Shown piece by piece: positions 1-8,732 of a stretch of DNA of 64,000 bases. The notes below the pieces were generated by a model. That model had not been told where the DNA came from. It saw only the letters and a program-made list of their open reading frames with translations, and ran no database searches. The stretch is from Solirubrobacter sp963837485 (GTDB taxonomy: Bacteria; Actinomycetota; Thermoleophilia; Solirubrobacterales; Solirubrobacteraceae). How positions within the stretch are numbered: position 1 is the first letter of the stretch; each line of letters starts with the position of its first letter. The stretch lies in NCBI GenBank assembly GCA_963837485.1, contig CAWINP010000018.1:124001-188000 (forward strand), read 5' to 3'. The position numbers were made by a program, and so were the translations under genes.

Positions 1-756
1 GAGCCGGAGGCGGGAAGCGACGCCGGCAACGTGCGCACGCGGGCGAGGCTCGACGACGGCGAGTGGGTGGTCGACGGCGCCAAGCAGTTCATCACCAACG
101 CGGGGACCGACATCTCCGGCGTCGTCTGCATCACCGCCCGCACCGGCGACGGCGAGATCTCCAACCTGATCGTCGCCAACGGCACGCCCGGCTACGAGCA
201 GGGCGAGCCGTACCGCAAGATGGGCTGGAACGCCTCCGACACGCGCCCGCTCAGCTTCGACGGCTGCCGCGTGCCCGAGGAGAACCTGCTCGGCCGCCGC
301 GGCGACGGCTTCAAGCAGTTCCTGCGCGTGCTCGACATCGGGCGCATCGGCGTCGCCGCGATGGGCGTGGGGCTCGCCCAGGGCGCGCTCGACCAGGCGC
401 TCGCCTACGCGAAGGAGCGCAAGGCGTTCGGGCAGCCGATCTCGAAGTACCAGGCCATCCAGGTCAAGCTCGCGGACATGGCGACCGAGATCGAGGCGGC
501 CCGGCTGCTGACCTACAAGGCCGCGCGGCTGAAGGACGCCAACCGCAACTTCACGCTCACGGCGGCGCAGGCGAAGCTCAAGACCGGGCGCCTGGCCGTG
601 CGCTGCGCCGAGGAGGCGGTGCAGATCCACGGCGGCTACGGGTACATCGAGGAGTACCCCGTCTGCCGCATGTACCGCGACGCGAAGATCCTCACCATCG
701 GCGAGGGCACCGACGAGGTGCAGCAGATGGTGATCGCCCGAGCGCTCGGAGCTTGA
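1..756 (+). CDS. Acyl-CoA dehydrogenase, C-terminal part (5' end outside window)
   Basis: The reading frame is open to the left edge, so the gene is partial; 251 residues are visible. It opens with the family hallmark EPEAGSDAG, then KQFITNAG, the mid-domain beta region, and the all-helical C-terminal domain with RKAFGQPI and QIHGGYGYIEEYP. The flavin-dependent enzyme removes two hydrogens from an acyl-CoA to give the 2-enoyl-CoA. The Glu in GEGTDEVQ occupies the place of the catalytic base in the short/medium-chain group. The TGA stop overlaps the TTG start of the next gene (TTGA), suggesting translational coupling. The substrate cannot be told from sequence; short-chain or branched-chain acyl-CoA is likely. 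Confidence 0.93.
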   Translation, partial: EPEAGSDAGNVRTRARLDDGEWVVDGAKQFITNAGTDISGVVCITARTGDGEISNLIVANGTPGYEQGEPYRKMGWNASDTRPLSFDGCRVPEENLLGRRGDGFKQFLRVLDIGRIGVAAMGVGLAQGALDQALAYAKERKAFGQPISKYQAIQVKLADMATEIEAARLLTYKAARLKDANRNFTLTAAQAKLKTGRLAVRCAEEAVQIHGGYGYIEEYPVCRMYRDAKILTIGEGTDEVQQMVIARALGA

Positions 757-2138
757 GACTCGCCGCTCTCTGGATCGTCCTGCTCGCGGCCTACGCCGCG
801 ACGCTCAACGTGCCCGCGCGCCCGGGGCTCGACTACGCCGGCTCGGAGCCGCACCACCTGCTCGCGGCCGAGTCGATCGTCTCCGATCGCGACGTCGACC
901 TCGCCGACGAGTACCGCGAGCGGGCCTACGCGAGCTGGTACCCGAAGGCGCTCAAGACCGACGGGAAGGAGGTCGGCGGGCGGCTGGTGGAGCCGCACGG
1001 CGCCGGCTTCGCGCTGCTGATCGCGCCCGCCTACGCGCTCGGCGGCGCGCGCGCCGTGCAGGCCGAGATGGCCGTGCTGCTCGCGTTCGCGTTCGTCTTC
1101 GCGGCCGCGCTGGCGCGCCGGATGGTCCCCGAGCCGTGGGCGACCGCGGGCGCAGGGCTCGTCGGCCTCTCGCCGCCGGCGCTCGCGGCGAGCACGACGG
1201 TCGCGCCGGGCGTCGCCGCCGCCGCGATCCTGACCGCGGCCGCCGTGTGCGCGCTCGCGGTGCGCGAGCGCGCGCGGCTGCGCCACGTCTTCGGCGGCGC
1301 GCTGCTGCTCGCCACGCTGCCGTGGCTGGGCTGGACGTTCATCGTTCCCGGCACCGTCGTGGCCTGGGCGCTGGTGACGTGGACGCTGCGCGAGCGCCGC
1401 CGGCTCGCCGCCCTGGTCGCCGGCGAGGCGCTCGCCGCGTCGCTGGTGTTCTACGCGACGCTCAACGACCGCTTCTACGGCGGCATCACGCCGCGCGCCG
1501 CGGGCACCGCGGACACGCCGGACATCCCGCTCGGCTACGTGGACCGGATCCCGCGTCTGGCCTCGCTGTGGCTGGACCGCTCGTTCGGCCTGCTGCGCTG
1601 GGCGCCGCTGCTCGCGCTCGTGTTCTTCGCCGGCTGGCTGCTGTACCGCTCGCGGCGCGACCAGCTCGCGCTCGTGGCGCCGGCGCGGCGCGAGGCCGAG
1701 CAGACGGCCAAGCTCGCGCTCGGGATCGTCGCCGGCCAGCTCGGCGTCACCGCGCTGGCGGGCGCGAGCCCGCTGCAGGGCGCCGCGTTCGGAGGCGTGG
1801 CGCTGATCGCCGCGCTCCCCGCCGCCGGCGCGCTCACGAGCTGGGGCCTGCGCCACGTGCCGCGACCGCTTGCCGCCGTGCTCGCCGCGCTCACGCTCGG
1901 CACCAGCGCGTGGCTGTTGCTGAGCGGGATCGACGGCTGGCTCGAAGTCCGGACCGACGTGCCCTGGGGCCCGCTCGTGAACGTCTTCCCGCGCTTCGAC
2001 GGCTCGCGGCTGTGGCCGGCGCTGCTGTGCGCGCTCTTGGCCGCCGGGGTGGCCGCGCTGGCCGTCCGCGAGCGCCGCGCGGCCGGCGAATGGCGGCGCT
2101 CGGTCGCCGCCGCCAGGACATCCAAAGCCCTACATTAA
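753..2138 (+). CDS. Polytopic membrane protein, glycosyltransferase-39-like
   Basis: A 461-residue hydrophobic protein starting at TTG 753, overlapping the previous stop. It has one N-terminal membrane segment, a soluble loop of about 80 residues containing DLADEYRERAYASWYPK and EPHGAGF, then roughly eight further segments. This layout (segment, charged extracytoplasmic loop, many segments, and a late SFGLLRWAPLLALVFFAGWL stretch) resembles uncharacterised actinobacterial relatives of GT39/GT87 membrane glycosyltransferases. No catalytic signature was recognised, so enzymatic activity is a guess. Upstream starts in this frame run inside the dehydrogenase gene and are rejected. It is probably co-transcribed with the dehydrogenase, but no functional link is obvious. 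Confidence 0.75.
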   Translation: MRLAALWIVLLAAYAATLNVPARPGLDYAGSEPHHLLAAESIVSDRDVDLADEYRERAYASWYPKALKTDGKEVGGRLVEPHGAGFALLIAPAYALGGARAVQAEMAVLLAFAFVFAAALARRMVPEPWATAGAGLVGLSPPALAASTTVAPGVAAAAILTAAAVCALAVRERARLRHVFGGALLLATLPWLGWTFIVPGTVVAWALVTWTLRERRRLAALVAGEALAASLVFYATLNDRFYGGITPRAAGTADTPDIPLGYVDRIPRLASLWLDRSFGLLRWAPLLALVFFAGWLLYRSRRDQLALVAPARREAEQTAKLALGIVAGQLGVTALAGASPLQGAAFGGVALIAALPAAGALTSWGLRHVPRPLAAVLAALTLGTSAWLLLSGIDGWLEVRTDVPWGPLVNVFPRFDGSRLWPALLCALLAAGVAALAVRERRAAGEWRRSVAAARTSKALH

Positions 2139-2192
2139 AGGTTCCGTCCGGCGCTGCCGATACGCGCCCACGTGTCTGGAGGGATGCCGCGG

Positions 2193-4505
2193 ATGGGACG
2201 TGCCGCGCTGATCGCGGCGGGCGTCGGCGCGATCGCGACCGCCGCTGCGCTGCACATCGAGACGCTGCGCTCGCGAGCCTCGCAGCAGCGCGCCGTCGCC
2301 GCGCTGGTCGCGCGCATGCGGATCGACACGGTGCGGGCGCAGAACGTCGCGTTGCAGTCGCTCGTCGAGGACGGCCCGAACTTCACGCTCCAGACCGACA
2401 CCGCGGAGCTGCGCAACCGCATCGCCGGCCAGTCGCGCCGCCTGCTCGACTCCGGCCAGGACCCAGAGGCCGCCGAACGCGCAAAGGTGCTCGTCCCCGT
2501 GCTCCTGACCGGCCTGGCGGAGGTCCAGGAGGCGATGATCGAGCGCCGGCCGGACATCGCCGAGCGCGCGTTCGACCACCGCGTCCGCTCGACCTCCGAG
2601 CTGCTGCGCACCGCGCTCGACCGCGCCGCCGGTCGCGCCTCCGCCGCCGGCGACGAGGCCGACCGGCGCGCCGACGCCGGCGCGCTCGCGTCGCTCGTCG
2701 TCGCGTTGTTGACGATGACCGCGCTGACCTGGGCGATCCGCCGCGCCGGGCGGCGCAACGGGGTGGCCGAGACGCGGATCCGCGAGCGCAGCGCCGAGCG
2801 CTTCCGCGCGCTCGTGCAGAACGCGTCCGAGGTGATCGCGGTCGTCGACACGCGCGGCACGGTGCTCGACGTGACCGGCGCCGCGCTGCAGCGCGTGCTG
2901 GGATACGACCGCGAGCAGATCGTCGGCCGCAAGCTCGCCGAGCTGGTGCCGGAGGCCGATCACGCCCGCATGCGCGCGGCGCTCGCGCGCATCGCGACTC
3001 CCGGCGCCCGCCCGCGGATCACCGAATGGGACGTCGAGCACCGCGACGGCCGCGTCGTCCATCTCGAGGCGGTCGGCAACAACATGCTCCACGACGACAG
3101 CGTCGGCGGCCTCGTGCTGACGCTGCGCGACGTCTCCGAGCGCAGGGCGATGGAGGAGCGGCTGCGCCACCAGGCGTTCCACGACGGCCTGACCGGGCTG
3201 GCCAACCGCTCGCTGTTCGAGGACCGTGTCGGCCACGCGCTCGCGCGCAGCCCCCGCTCGGGCTCCGGCGTCGCCGTCCTGTTCGTCGACATCGACGACT
3301 TCAAGACCGTCAACGACAGCCTCGGCCACGCGATCGGCGACCAGCTCTTGAGCGAGGTTGCGCACCGCGTCGCTTCGGCACTGCGCGCCGGCGACACCGC
3401 GGCGCGACTCGGCGGCGACGAGTTCGCGGTGCTGCTGGAGGCCGCCGGCACCGGGCACGCCATGTGTCCGAGGGATTCCCTGTCGGCACGCGTCGCCAGC
3501 GCGACCGAGGTCGCCGAGCGCATCCTCGGCTCGCTGTCTGAGCCGATCGCGATCGAGGGCCGCGCGCTGAGCGTCGGCGCGAGCATCGGCGTCGCCTGCG
3601 CCGCGCCCGCCGAGTGCGACGCCGCCGCGCTGCTGCGCGGCGCCGACATCGCGATGTACGCCGCCAAGTCCTCCGGCAAGCGGCGCTACGCAATCTTCCG
3701 CGACGAGATGCTCGCCGCCGTGCGCGAGCGGCTCGACATGCGCGAGGCGCTGCGCGAGGCGCTCGGCCGCGGCGAGCTGTCGCTGCGCTACCAGCCGGTC
3801 GTCGCGCTCGCCGACGAGCGCGTGGTGTCGCTGGAGGCGCTGCTGCGCTGGGAGCGCGCCGACGGCGAGATCGTCGGCCCGGACCGCTTCATCGCGCTCG
3901 CGGAGGAGAGCGGGCTGATCGTGCCGATCGGGCGCTGGGTCCTGCAGGCGGCGTGCGCTGCGCTGGTGGAGTGGCAGCGCGTCTCGCCGGGCCTGCGCAT
4001 GGCCGTGAACCTGTCGAGCGTCCAGCTCGCCGATCCCGAGCTGCTCGACGACGTCGCGGCGGCGATCGCGATCTCGGGCATCCGCCCCGGCGAGCTGACG
4101 CTGGAGCTGACCGAGAGCGCGCTGGCCGCCAGCGACGCGGCTGCGCGCCTGGCCGCGCTGCGCGCGCTCGGCGTGCAGGTGGCGGTCGACGACTTCGGCA
4201 CCGGCTACTCGTCGCTCAGCTACCTGCGGCGGTTGGAGATCGACTGCGTGAAGATCGACCGCTCGTTCGTCGCCGGCGTCTCCTCGCGCGGGCAGGACGC
4301 GGCGCTGGTGCGCTCGATCGTCGAGCTCGCGCACGCGCTCGACCTGCAGGTGATCGCCGAGGGCATCGAGGTCCCCGGCGAGGCGGAGGTGCTGCGCGAG
4401 AGCGGCTGCCGCCTGGGTCAGGGATTCCTGTTCGCCGGTCCGCAGTCCGCGGCGGCGATCACGCGCCGACTCGGCGAGGCGGAGCGGGCCATCATGACGG
4501 CGTGA
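2193..4505 (+). CDS. Membrane PAS-GGDEF-EAL c-di-GMP cyclase/phosphodiesterase
   Basis: A 770-residue protein. ATG 2193 is chosen because GGAGGG lies at 2178-2183 with a 9-base spacing; GTG 2172 and ATG 2184 fit less well. Order: membrane segment about 3-19, periplasmic helical stretch, membrane segment about 163-183, PAS about 203-313, GGDEF about 318-480, EAL about 505-755. The cyclase motif is intact (LGGDEF near residue 406) and an RAGD inhibitory site lies five residues before it. The EAL domain keeps EALLRW, NLSS, LTES, DDFGTGYSSL and KIDRSF, so both domains look competent. An odd insertion (GHAMCPRDSLSARVAS, about 421-436) follows GGDEF where relatives run straight into the next helix. 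It is followed with a GTGA overlap by the PLP decarboxylase. Confidence 0.95.
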   Translation: MGRAALIAAGVGAIATAAALHIETLRSRASQQRAVAALVARMRIDTVRAQNVALQSLVEDGPNFTLQTDTAELRNRIAGQSRRLLDSGQDPEAAERAKVLVPVLLTGLAEVQEAMIERRPDIAERAFDHRVRSTSELLRTALDRAAGRASAAGDEADRRADAGALASLVVALLTMTALTWAIRRAGRRNGVAETRIRERSAERFRALVQNASEVIAVVDTRGTVLDVTGAALQRVLGYDREQIVGRKLAELVPEADHARMRAALARIATPGARPRITEWDVEHRDGRVVHLEAVGNNMLHDDSVGGLVLTLRDVSERRAMEERLRHQAFHDGLTGLANRSLFEDRVGHALARSPRSGSGVAVLFVDIDDFKTVNDSLGHAIGDQLLSEVAHRVASALRAGDTAARLGGDEFAVLLEAAGTGHAMCPRDSLSARVASATEVAERILGSLSEPIAIEGRALSVGASIGVACAAPAECDAAALLRGADIAMYAAKSSGKRRYAIFRDEMLAAVRERLDMREALREALGRGELSLRYQPVVALADERVVSLEALLRWERADGEIVGPDRFIALAEESGLIVPIGRWVLQAACAALVEWQRVSPGLRMAVNLSSVQLADPELLDDVAAAIAISGIRPGELTLELTESALAASDAAARLAALRALGVQVAVDDFGTGYSSLSYLRRLEIDCVKIDRSFVAGVSSRGQDAALVRSIVELAHALDLQVIAEGIEVPGEAEVLRESGCRLGQGFLFAGPQSAAAITRRLGEAERAIMTA
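3454..3496. repeat. Hairpin-forming in-frame insertion inside the GGDEF domain
   Basis: About 40 bases between the GGDEF motif and the following helix can fold as an imperfect hairpin: TGTCCGAGGGA faces TCCCTGTCGGCA, and the flanks pair with wobble. The in-frame peptide is unlike the usual GGDEF sequence at this point. It may be a small palindromic element that landed in a coding region. No second copy was found in the window by eye, so repeat status is inferred from structure and family comparison only. Confidence 0.35.
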
Positions 4506-5908
4506 CGCCGGAGTTCCTCACCGCCGATCCCGCCTCGCACGCCGCGCTGCGCGAGAGCGTGGCGGCGGTGGTGGAGGCGCTCGCGCGCATCGCGGCGCTG
4601 CCGGGCCCGCGCTCGCCGCTGGACCGCGAGGCGATCGAGGCGCTCGATCCCTGTCCCCCCGCGGGCGCATCGATGGCCGAGGTGCTCGACGAGCTGCGCC
4701 CCGTGCTCGACGGAGGAATCCGCGTCTCGGACGCCGGCTACGTCGCGCACCTGCACCCGCCGCCGCTGATCGCCGCGGCGGCCGGCGAGCTCGCGGTCGC
4801 GGTGACCAACCAGTCCCAGGACGCGTTCGACGCGTCGCCCGCCGGCACGTACGCCGAGGACCGGCTCGTGCGCTGGCTGGCGCGGCTGCACGGCCTGGGC
4901 GCCGCCGGCTCGGGCGTGATGACGATGGGCGGGACGGCCTCCAACCTGCTCGGCCTCGCGCTGGCGCGCGACCGCGCCGGCGAGCGCGTCCGCAGCGACG
5001 GCCTGCCGCCCGGCCACCGGGCGTGGCGCTTCATCGCCTCGGACTCCTCGCACGACAGCGTGCGGCGCTCGGCCGCGCTGCTCGGCCTAGGGCTCGACGC
5101 AGTCGCCGAGGTGGAGACCGACGCGCGCGGCGCGATGGACCCCCGCGCGCTCGACGCCACGCTCGCGCGCCTGCGCGACGACGGCCTGCGGCCGATCGCG
5201 TTCGTGGCCACCGCCGGCACGACCGACATCGGCGCGATCGACCCGATCGACGCGCTGGCCGACCGCGCGCGCGAGCACGGCGCGTGGCTGCACGTCGACG
5301 CCGCGGTCGGCTCGGGCCTGATGCTGTCGGACACGCTGCGCGAGCGGCTGCGCGGGATCGAGCGCGCCGACTCGGTCACCTGCGACCTGCACAAGCTGTG
5401 GTGGCAGCCGTTCCCGGCGAGCGCGCTGCTCGTCCCCGACGTCGCGCGGCTGCGCGCCGTGCACTACGCGAGCGTCTACCTCAACCGGCCCGAGGATGAG
5501 GCCGAGGGACAGCTCAATCTCGTCGGCCGCTCGCTCGACACGTCGCGCCGCTTCGACGCGCTGAAGGTCCTGATCGCGCTGCGCGCGACCGGCCGGCGGC
5601 GGATGGCGGAGCTGGTCGAGCGCTGCATCGCGCTGGCCGAGCACGGCGCCGCCGCGGTCCGCGCGCGGCCGCGGCTGGAGCTGGTGGCCGAGCCGTCGAC
5701 GGTGATGGTCTGCTTCCGCGTGCGCGGCGACGACGCGCTCAACACGCGCGTGCAGCGCGCGCTGTTCGCGTCCGGCGAGGCGGTGCTCGGGCGCACGCGC
5801 GTGAACGGCGCCGTCGTGCTCAAGCTCACGCTCGTGAACCCCCTGATCACGCCGGAGGCGATCGACGCGCTGCTCGACCGCGTGGTCAGGGAATCAGCGA
5901 CAGCGTGA
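4502..5908 (+). CDS. PLP-dependent group II decarboxylase
   Basis: A 468-residue fold-type I PLP enzyme of the aromatic-amino-acid/glutamate decarboxylase group. The PLP lysine is in CDLHKLWWQP; HVDAAVG supplies the Asp that contacts the pyridine nitrogen; GGTASN binds the phosphate. The start is GTG 4502, overlapping the previous stop (GTGA); no nearby ATG is in frame. The substrate is not predictable: tyrosine, DOPA, tryptophan, aspartate and glutamate decarboxylases all share these motifs. The 3' end overlaps the convergent small secreted protein by 23 bases. Confidence 0.9.
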   Translation: MTPEFLTADPASHAALRESVAAVVEALARIAALPGPRSPLDREAIEALDPCPPAGASMAEVLDELRPVLDGGIRVSDAGYVAHLHPPPLIAAAAGELAVAVTNQSQDAFDASPAGTYAEDRLVRWLARLHGLGAAGSGVMTMGGTASNLLGLALARDRAGERVRSDGLPPGHRAWRFIASDSSHDSVRRSAALLGLGLDAVAEVETDARGAMDPRALDATLARLRDDGLRPIAFVATAGTTDIGAIDPIDALADRAREHGAWLHVDAAVGSGLMLSDTLRERLRGIERADSVTCDLHKLWWQPFPASALLVPDVARLRAVHYASVYLNRPEDEAEGQLNLVGRSLDTSRRFDALKVLIALRATGRRRMAELVERCIALAEHGAAAVRARPRLELVAEPSTVMVCFRVRGDDALNTRVQRALFASGEAVLGRTRVNGAVVLKLTLVNPLITPEAIDALLDRVVRESATA

Positions 5909-6263
5909 AGTTGCGCGTCTGCGGAACGCCCGTCAGGAGCGCCGGCGCCGTGATCGTGCCGGAGATGCGCGCGGCGACGATCCGGCGATGTCGCGGCAGC
6001 TTCGTGCGCTGGAGCCGCAGCTTGAACGTCGTGCCGGTCGCCTTGACGATGCGGCCCTTGAGCACACGCTGGGTGTTCAGCCGGATGATCACGCGCAGCG
6101 CCACCGAGCACGCCCTCGTGCACGTCGCGCGCAGCGTCACGCGCCTTCGAGAGTGAATGCGATCGTCGACGGTCACGAGCTGGCCGTTCGTGGCCGCGCT
6201 CGCGGTTCCCGGGACGACCAGCAGCGTCGCGGCGCACAGCGCCGCGGAGATCACCCTCCGCAT
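5886..6263 (-). CDS. Small secreted protein, deletion-type paralogue of the neighbouring propeller protein
   Basis: A 125-residue protein with a signal peptide (VISAALCAATLLVVPGTASA, cleavage after ASA) and a beta-rich mature region of about 100 residues with a Cys pair (ATCTRAC). Its N-terminus (AATNGQLVTV) matches that of the next upstream gene (AATDGQLVAI), and its C-terminal domain aligns with the C-terminal domain of that gene (LRATCTRACSVALRV against LRVRCDLDCTVRLRL). It therefore looks like the larger protein with propeller and Ig parts removed. The role is unknown; it is exported and possibly wall-associated. A short TCGGTC/GACCGA hairpin lies between the two at 6282-6295. Confidence 0.72.
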   Translation of the reverse strand: MRRVISAALCAATLLVVPGTASAATNGQLVTVDDRIHSRRRVTLRATCTRACSVALRVIIRLNTQRVLKGRIVKATGTTFKLRLQRTKLPRHRRIVAARISGTITAPALLTGVPQTRNFTLSLIP

Positions 6264-6296
6264 GTCGCGTAGCCTAAGTGGTCGGTCAAGACCGAT

Positions 6297-7715
6297 TCAA
6301 CGCAGGTTGGCCGGAATCCGGAACGAGCGGCGGTGGCCGTCGGCACCGGTGACCGTCCCCCGCACCCAGGCGCTGCGGATCGACCTGCGCTGCGGCGCGC
6401 GCAGGCGCAGGCGCAGGAGCGCGCCGGCCGCCAGATGCCGCTCCAGCACGCGGCCGGCGATCGAGCGGTGGCCGCGCAGCCGCACGGTCAGGCGCAGCCT
6501 GACCGTGCAGTCGAGGTCGCAGCGCACACGCAGCCAGCCGCGCCCGCGGCGATCCAGCCGCGGCGGCGCCAGCGCGCTGAGGAACGGCGCGTGCGGCGGC
6601 GTCTGCGACGGCGCGACCATGCGGGGGACGACGAAGATGGTCACGCGCGCGACGTTCGAGGTCGCGCCGCCGGCGCTGGCGCGGTACAGGATCGCGTCCT
6701 GCCCGGAGAAGCCCGCGGCCGGCGTGTAGCGCGTGCCGGCCAGCGTGCCGTGCTCGGGCCCGCGCGTGACGCTGACGCTGAGCGGGCGCCGCGCCGAATC
6801 CGTACAGCCGCCGAGCGGGAGGTCGACCGGCTGGTCGACCGTGGTCGTTACCGACGCGGCCTCCGGGCACACCGGCGACTCGGAGACCGAGACGCAGCTA
6901 ACCGTCACCCCCGCCACGCACGGCTGCCAGTCGGGCTCGGCCAGCATCGCCTGGGGATCCACGGGCGTGGCGATCGGCCTGGTGACGCCGCCGTCGGCGC
7001 CGGTCGCGCGCAGGCCGGCGCCGAACGCGTAGACGACCTCGCGCCCGTCTGGCGACCAGTCCGGCTCGACGCCGCCGGTGCGCGTGAGGTCGACGGGCTC
7101 GCCGCCCCCGGCGGGCACGATCAGCAGACGCCCGTCGTCGCGGTAGGCGATCCGCTTGGCATCCGGCGACCACGCGGGCTCTCCCAGCTCGGTCGCCGTC
7201 ACCAGCGGCGCGTCGTCGTCGCCGCCGATGCCGACCGTGCGCAGCATGCCCGACGTCCCGTAGGCGAGGCGGTCTCCGGCCGGAGACCAGGCCAGCCAGC
7301 TGATCTGGCCGAAGAACGGGAACGCGATCGTGCGCGGATCGCTCCCGTCGGCGCCGATCGTCAGCACGTCGGGCCCGCGCAGCAGCGCGATGCGCCTGCC
7401 GTCCGGCGCCCACGTCGGCGCGGCCGCGCCCTGCTCGTCGAGCACCGTCTGGGTCTGCCCCGTCGCCGGGTCGAGCACGAGCACGCGATGGCCGTCGGCG
7501 ACGACGATCCGGTTGCCGTCCGGCGACCAGCCCGGGCTCGAGAGCCGCTGGCCGGAGAGGATCGTGCGCACGCCGGTGCCGTCCGGGTTGAGGGTCACGA
7601 GCCGGTCGCCGGAGCTCGTCCGTGCGATCGCGACCAGCTGGCCGTCGGTGGCCGCGGCGGCCGGGGCGGACAGGGCTGCGAAGGCACAGCAGAGCGCGCC
7701 GATGACCCTCGACAT
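6297..7715 (-). CDS. Secreted TolB-like beta-propeller protein with Ig-like and Cys C-terminal domains
   Basis: 472 residues. The signal peptide ends at about residue 22 (APAAAATDG). Residues 25-270 hold repeated PD40/TolB-type blades, each with the W-SPDG motif (GWSPDGNRI, TWAPDGRRI, AWSPAGDRL, DWSPDGREV), building a six- to seven-bladed propeller. A cadherin-like/Ig segment follows (about 290-365, PEHGTLAGTRYTPAAGFSG). The final 85 residues carry CDLDC, as in its small neighbour. Such propellers usually bind protein or sugar partners in the envelope; no enzymatic motif is visible. It forms a same-strand pair with its deletion-type paralogue. Confidence 0.85.
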   Translation of the reverse strand: MSRVIGALCCAFAALSAPAAAATDGQLVAIARTSSGDRLVTLNPDGTGVRTILSGQRLSSPGWSPDGNRIVVADGHRVLVLDPATGQTQTVLDEQGAAAPTWAPDGRRIALLRGPDVLTIGADGSDPRTIAFPFFGQISWLAWSPAGDRLAYGTSGMLRTVGIGGDDDAPLVTATELGEPAWSPDAKRIAYRDDGRLLIVPAGGGEPVDLTRTGGVEPDWSPDGREVVYAFGAGLRATGADGGVTRPIATPVDPQAMLAEPDWQPCVAGVTVSCVSVSESPVCPEAASVTTTVDQPVDLPLGGCTDSARRPLSVSVTRGPEHGTLAGTRYTPAAGFSGQDAILYRASAGGATSNVARVTIFVVPRMVAPSQTPPHAPFLSALAPPRLDRRGRGWLRVRCDLDCTVRLRLTVRLRGHRSIAGRVLERHLAAGALLRLRLRAPQRRSIRSAWVRGTVTGADGHRRSFRIPANLR

Positions 7716-7770
7716 GGCGCGGGATTACACCCCGCGCGCGGAGCCATCGCAACGAGAACTGGACCTTCGG

Positions 7771-8709
7771 CTATGGAGCTCGCTCGAGCACGGCGGCGGC
7801 CGCGCTCGCGGGGTCCAGCCGGCGCTCGGCGACGGCGTCGAGCAGCTCCTGCACGGCCGGGTCATCGCGCACCGACGCCTCCAGCGCGCGCCGCATCCGC
7901 ATCGCCGCGATCCCGATCACCTCGTTCATCAGGTTGCGGCGCCGGCGCTCGGACAGCGTGCCCTCGGACTCGACATATGCGCGGTGCTCGACGAGCTTGG
8001 CCGCGAGCTCTTCGACGCCCTCGCCGCGCAGCGCCTCGGTCTTGACGATCGGCACGCGCCAGCCGTGCTGCGGAGCCAGCGACAGCACGCCGCGGATCTC
8101 GCGCACCATCGTGTCGGTCAGCGGGTGGTCGGCCTTGTTGACCACGATCACGTCGGGGATCTCCATCACGCCGGCCTTGAGCGCCTGGATCGAGTCGCCG
8201 CTGCCCGGGATCAGCACGAGCACGACCGAGTCGGCGTGGTCGATCACGTCGACCTCGGCCTGCCCGACGCCGACGGTCTCCAGGAACACGTCGTCCTTCC
8301 CGGCCGCGTCCATCAGCAGCGCGGTCTGCAGCGCCGCCTCGGCGAGCCCGCCGAGCGCGCCGCGCGTCGCCATCGAGCGGATGAACACGCCCGGGTCGAG
8401 GAAGTGCTCGGACAGCCGGATCCGGTCGCCCAGCAGCGCGCCGCCGCGGAACGGCGACGACGGGTCGATCGAGAGCACGCCGATCGTGCGGTCCTGTGCG
8501 CGCTTGTGCCTGATCAGCGCGCCGATCAGCGTCGACTTGCCGGCGCCGGGCGGCCCGGTGAAGCCGACCACGGCGGCGTTCCCGGTCCGCGGGTAGACCT
8601 CCTTCACCAGCGCCCAGCCTTCGGGATCGTCGTCCTCGACGAGCGAGATCGCGCGGGCGAGCGCGCGCTTGTCGCCCGCCAGCAGGCGCTGGGCCAGGGA
8701 GTCCGGCAT
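7771..8709 (-). CDS. meaB: Methylmalonyl-CoA mutase-associated GTPase MeaB/ArgK
   Basis: A 312-residue G3E-family P-loop GTPase, a normal length. Motifs: GPPGAGKST (Walker A), SIDPSSPF, ETVGVGQAE (G3 region) and NKAD (G4). MeaB guards loading and protection of the adenosylcobalamin cofactor of methylmalonyl-CoA mutase and related mutases. No mutase gene is in the window, so its partner must lie elsewhere. The gene is divergent from the acyltransferase gene with only 23 bases between starts. Confidence 0.95.
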   Translation of the reverse strand: MPDSLAQRLLAGDKRALARAISLVEDDDPEGWALVKEVYPRTGNAAVVGFTGPPGAGKSTLIGALIRHKRAQDRTIGVLSIDPSSPFRGGALLGDRIRLSEHFLDPGVFIRSMATRGALGGLAEAALQTALLMDAAGKDDVFLETVGVGQAEVDVIDHADSVVLVLIPGSGDSIQALKAGVMEIPDVIVVNKADHPLTDTMVREIRGVLSLAPQHGWRVPIVKTEALRGEGVEELAAKLVEHRAYVESEGTLSERRRRNLMNEVIGIAAMRMRRALEASVRDDPAVQELLDAVAERRLDPASAAAAVLERAP

Positions 8710-8732
8710 GAGGCGTGGCAGGATAGGAGGCC

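Noticed and set aside
2130..4334. Very long open frame on the minus strand opposite the GGDEF-EAL gene
   Set aside because: Typical of high-GC DNA with strong third-position bias. The translation is Arg/Ala/Asp-rich with no domain, while the plus strand has complete motifs.
6282..6295. Strong terminator between the two related secreted-protein genes
   Set aside because: Only a 6-bp stem with a 2-base loop and no T-run; too weak to call.
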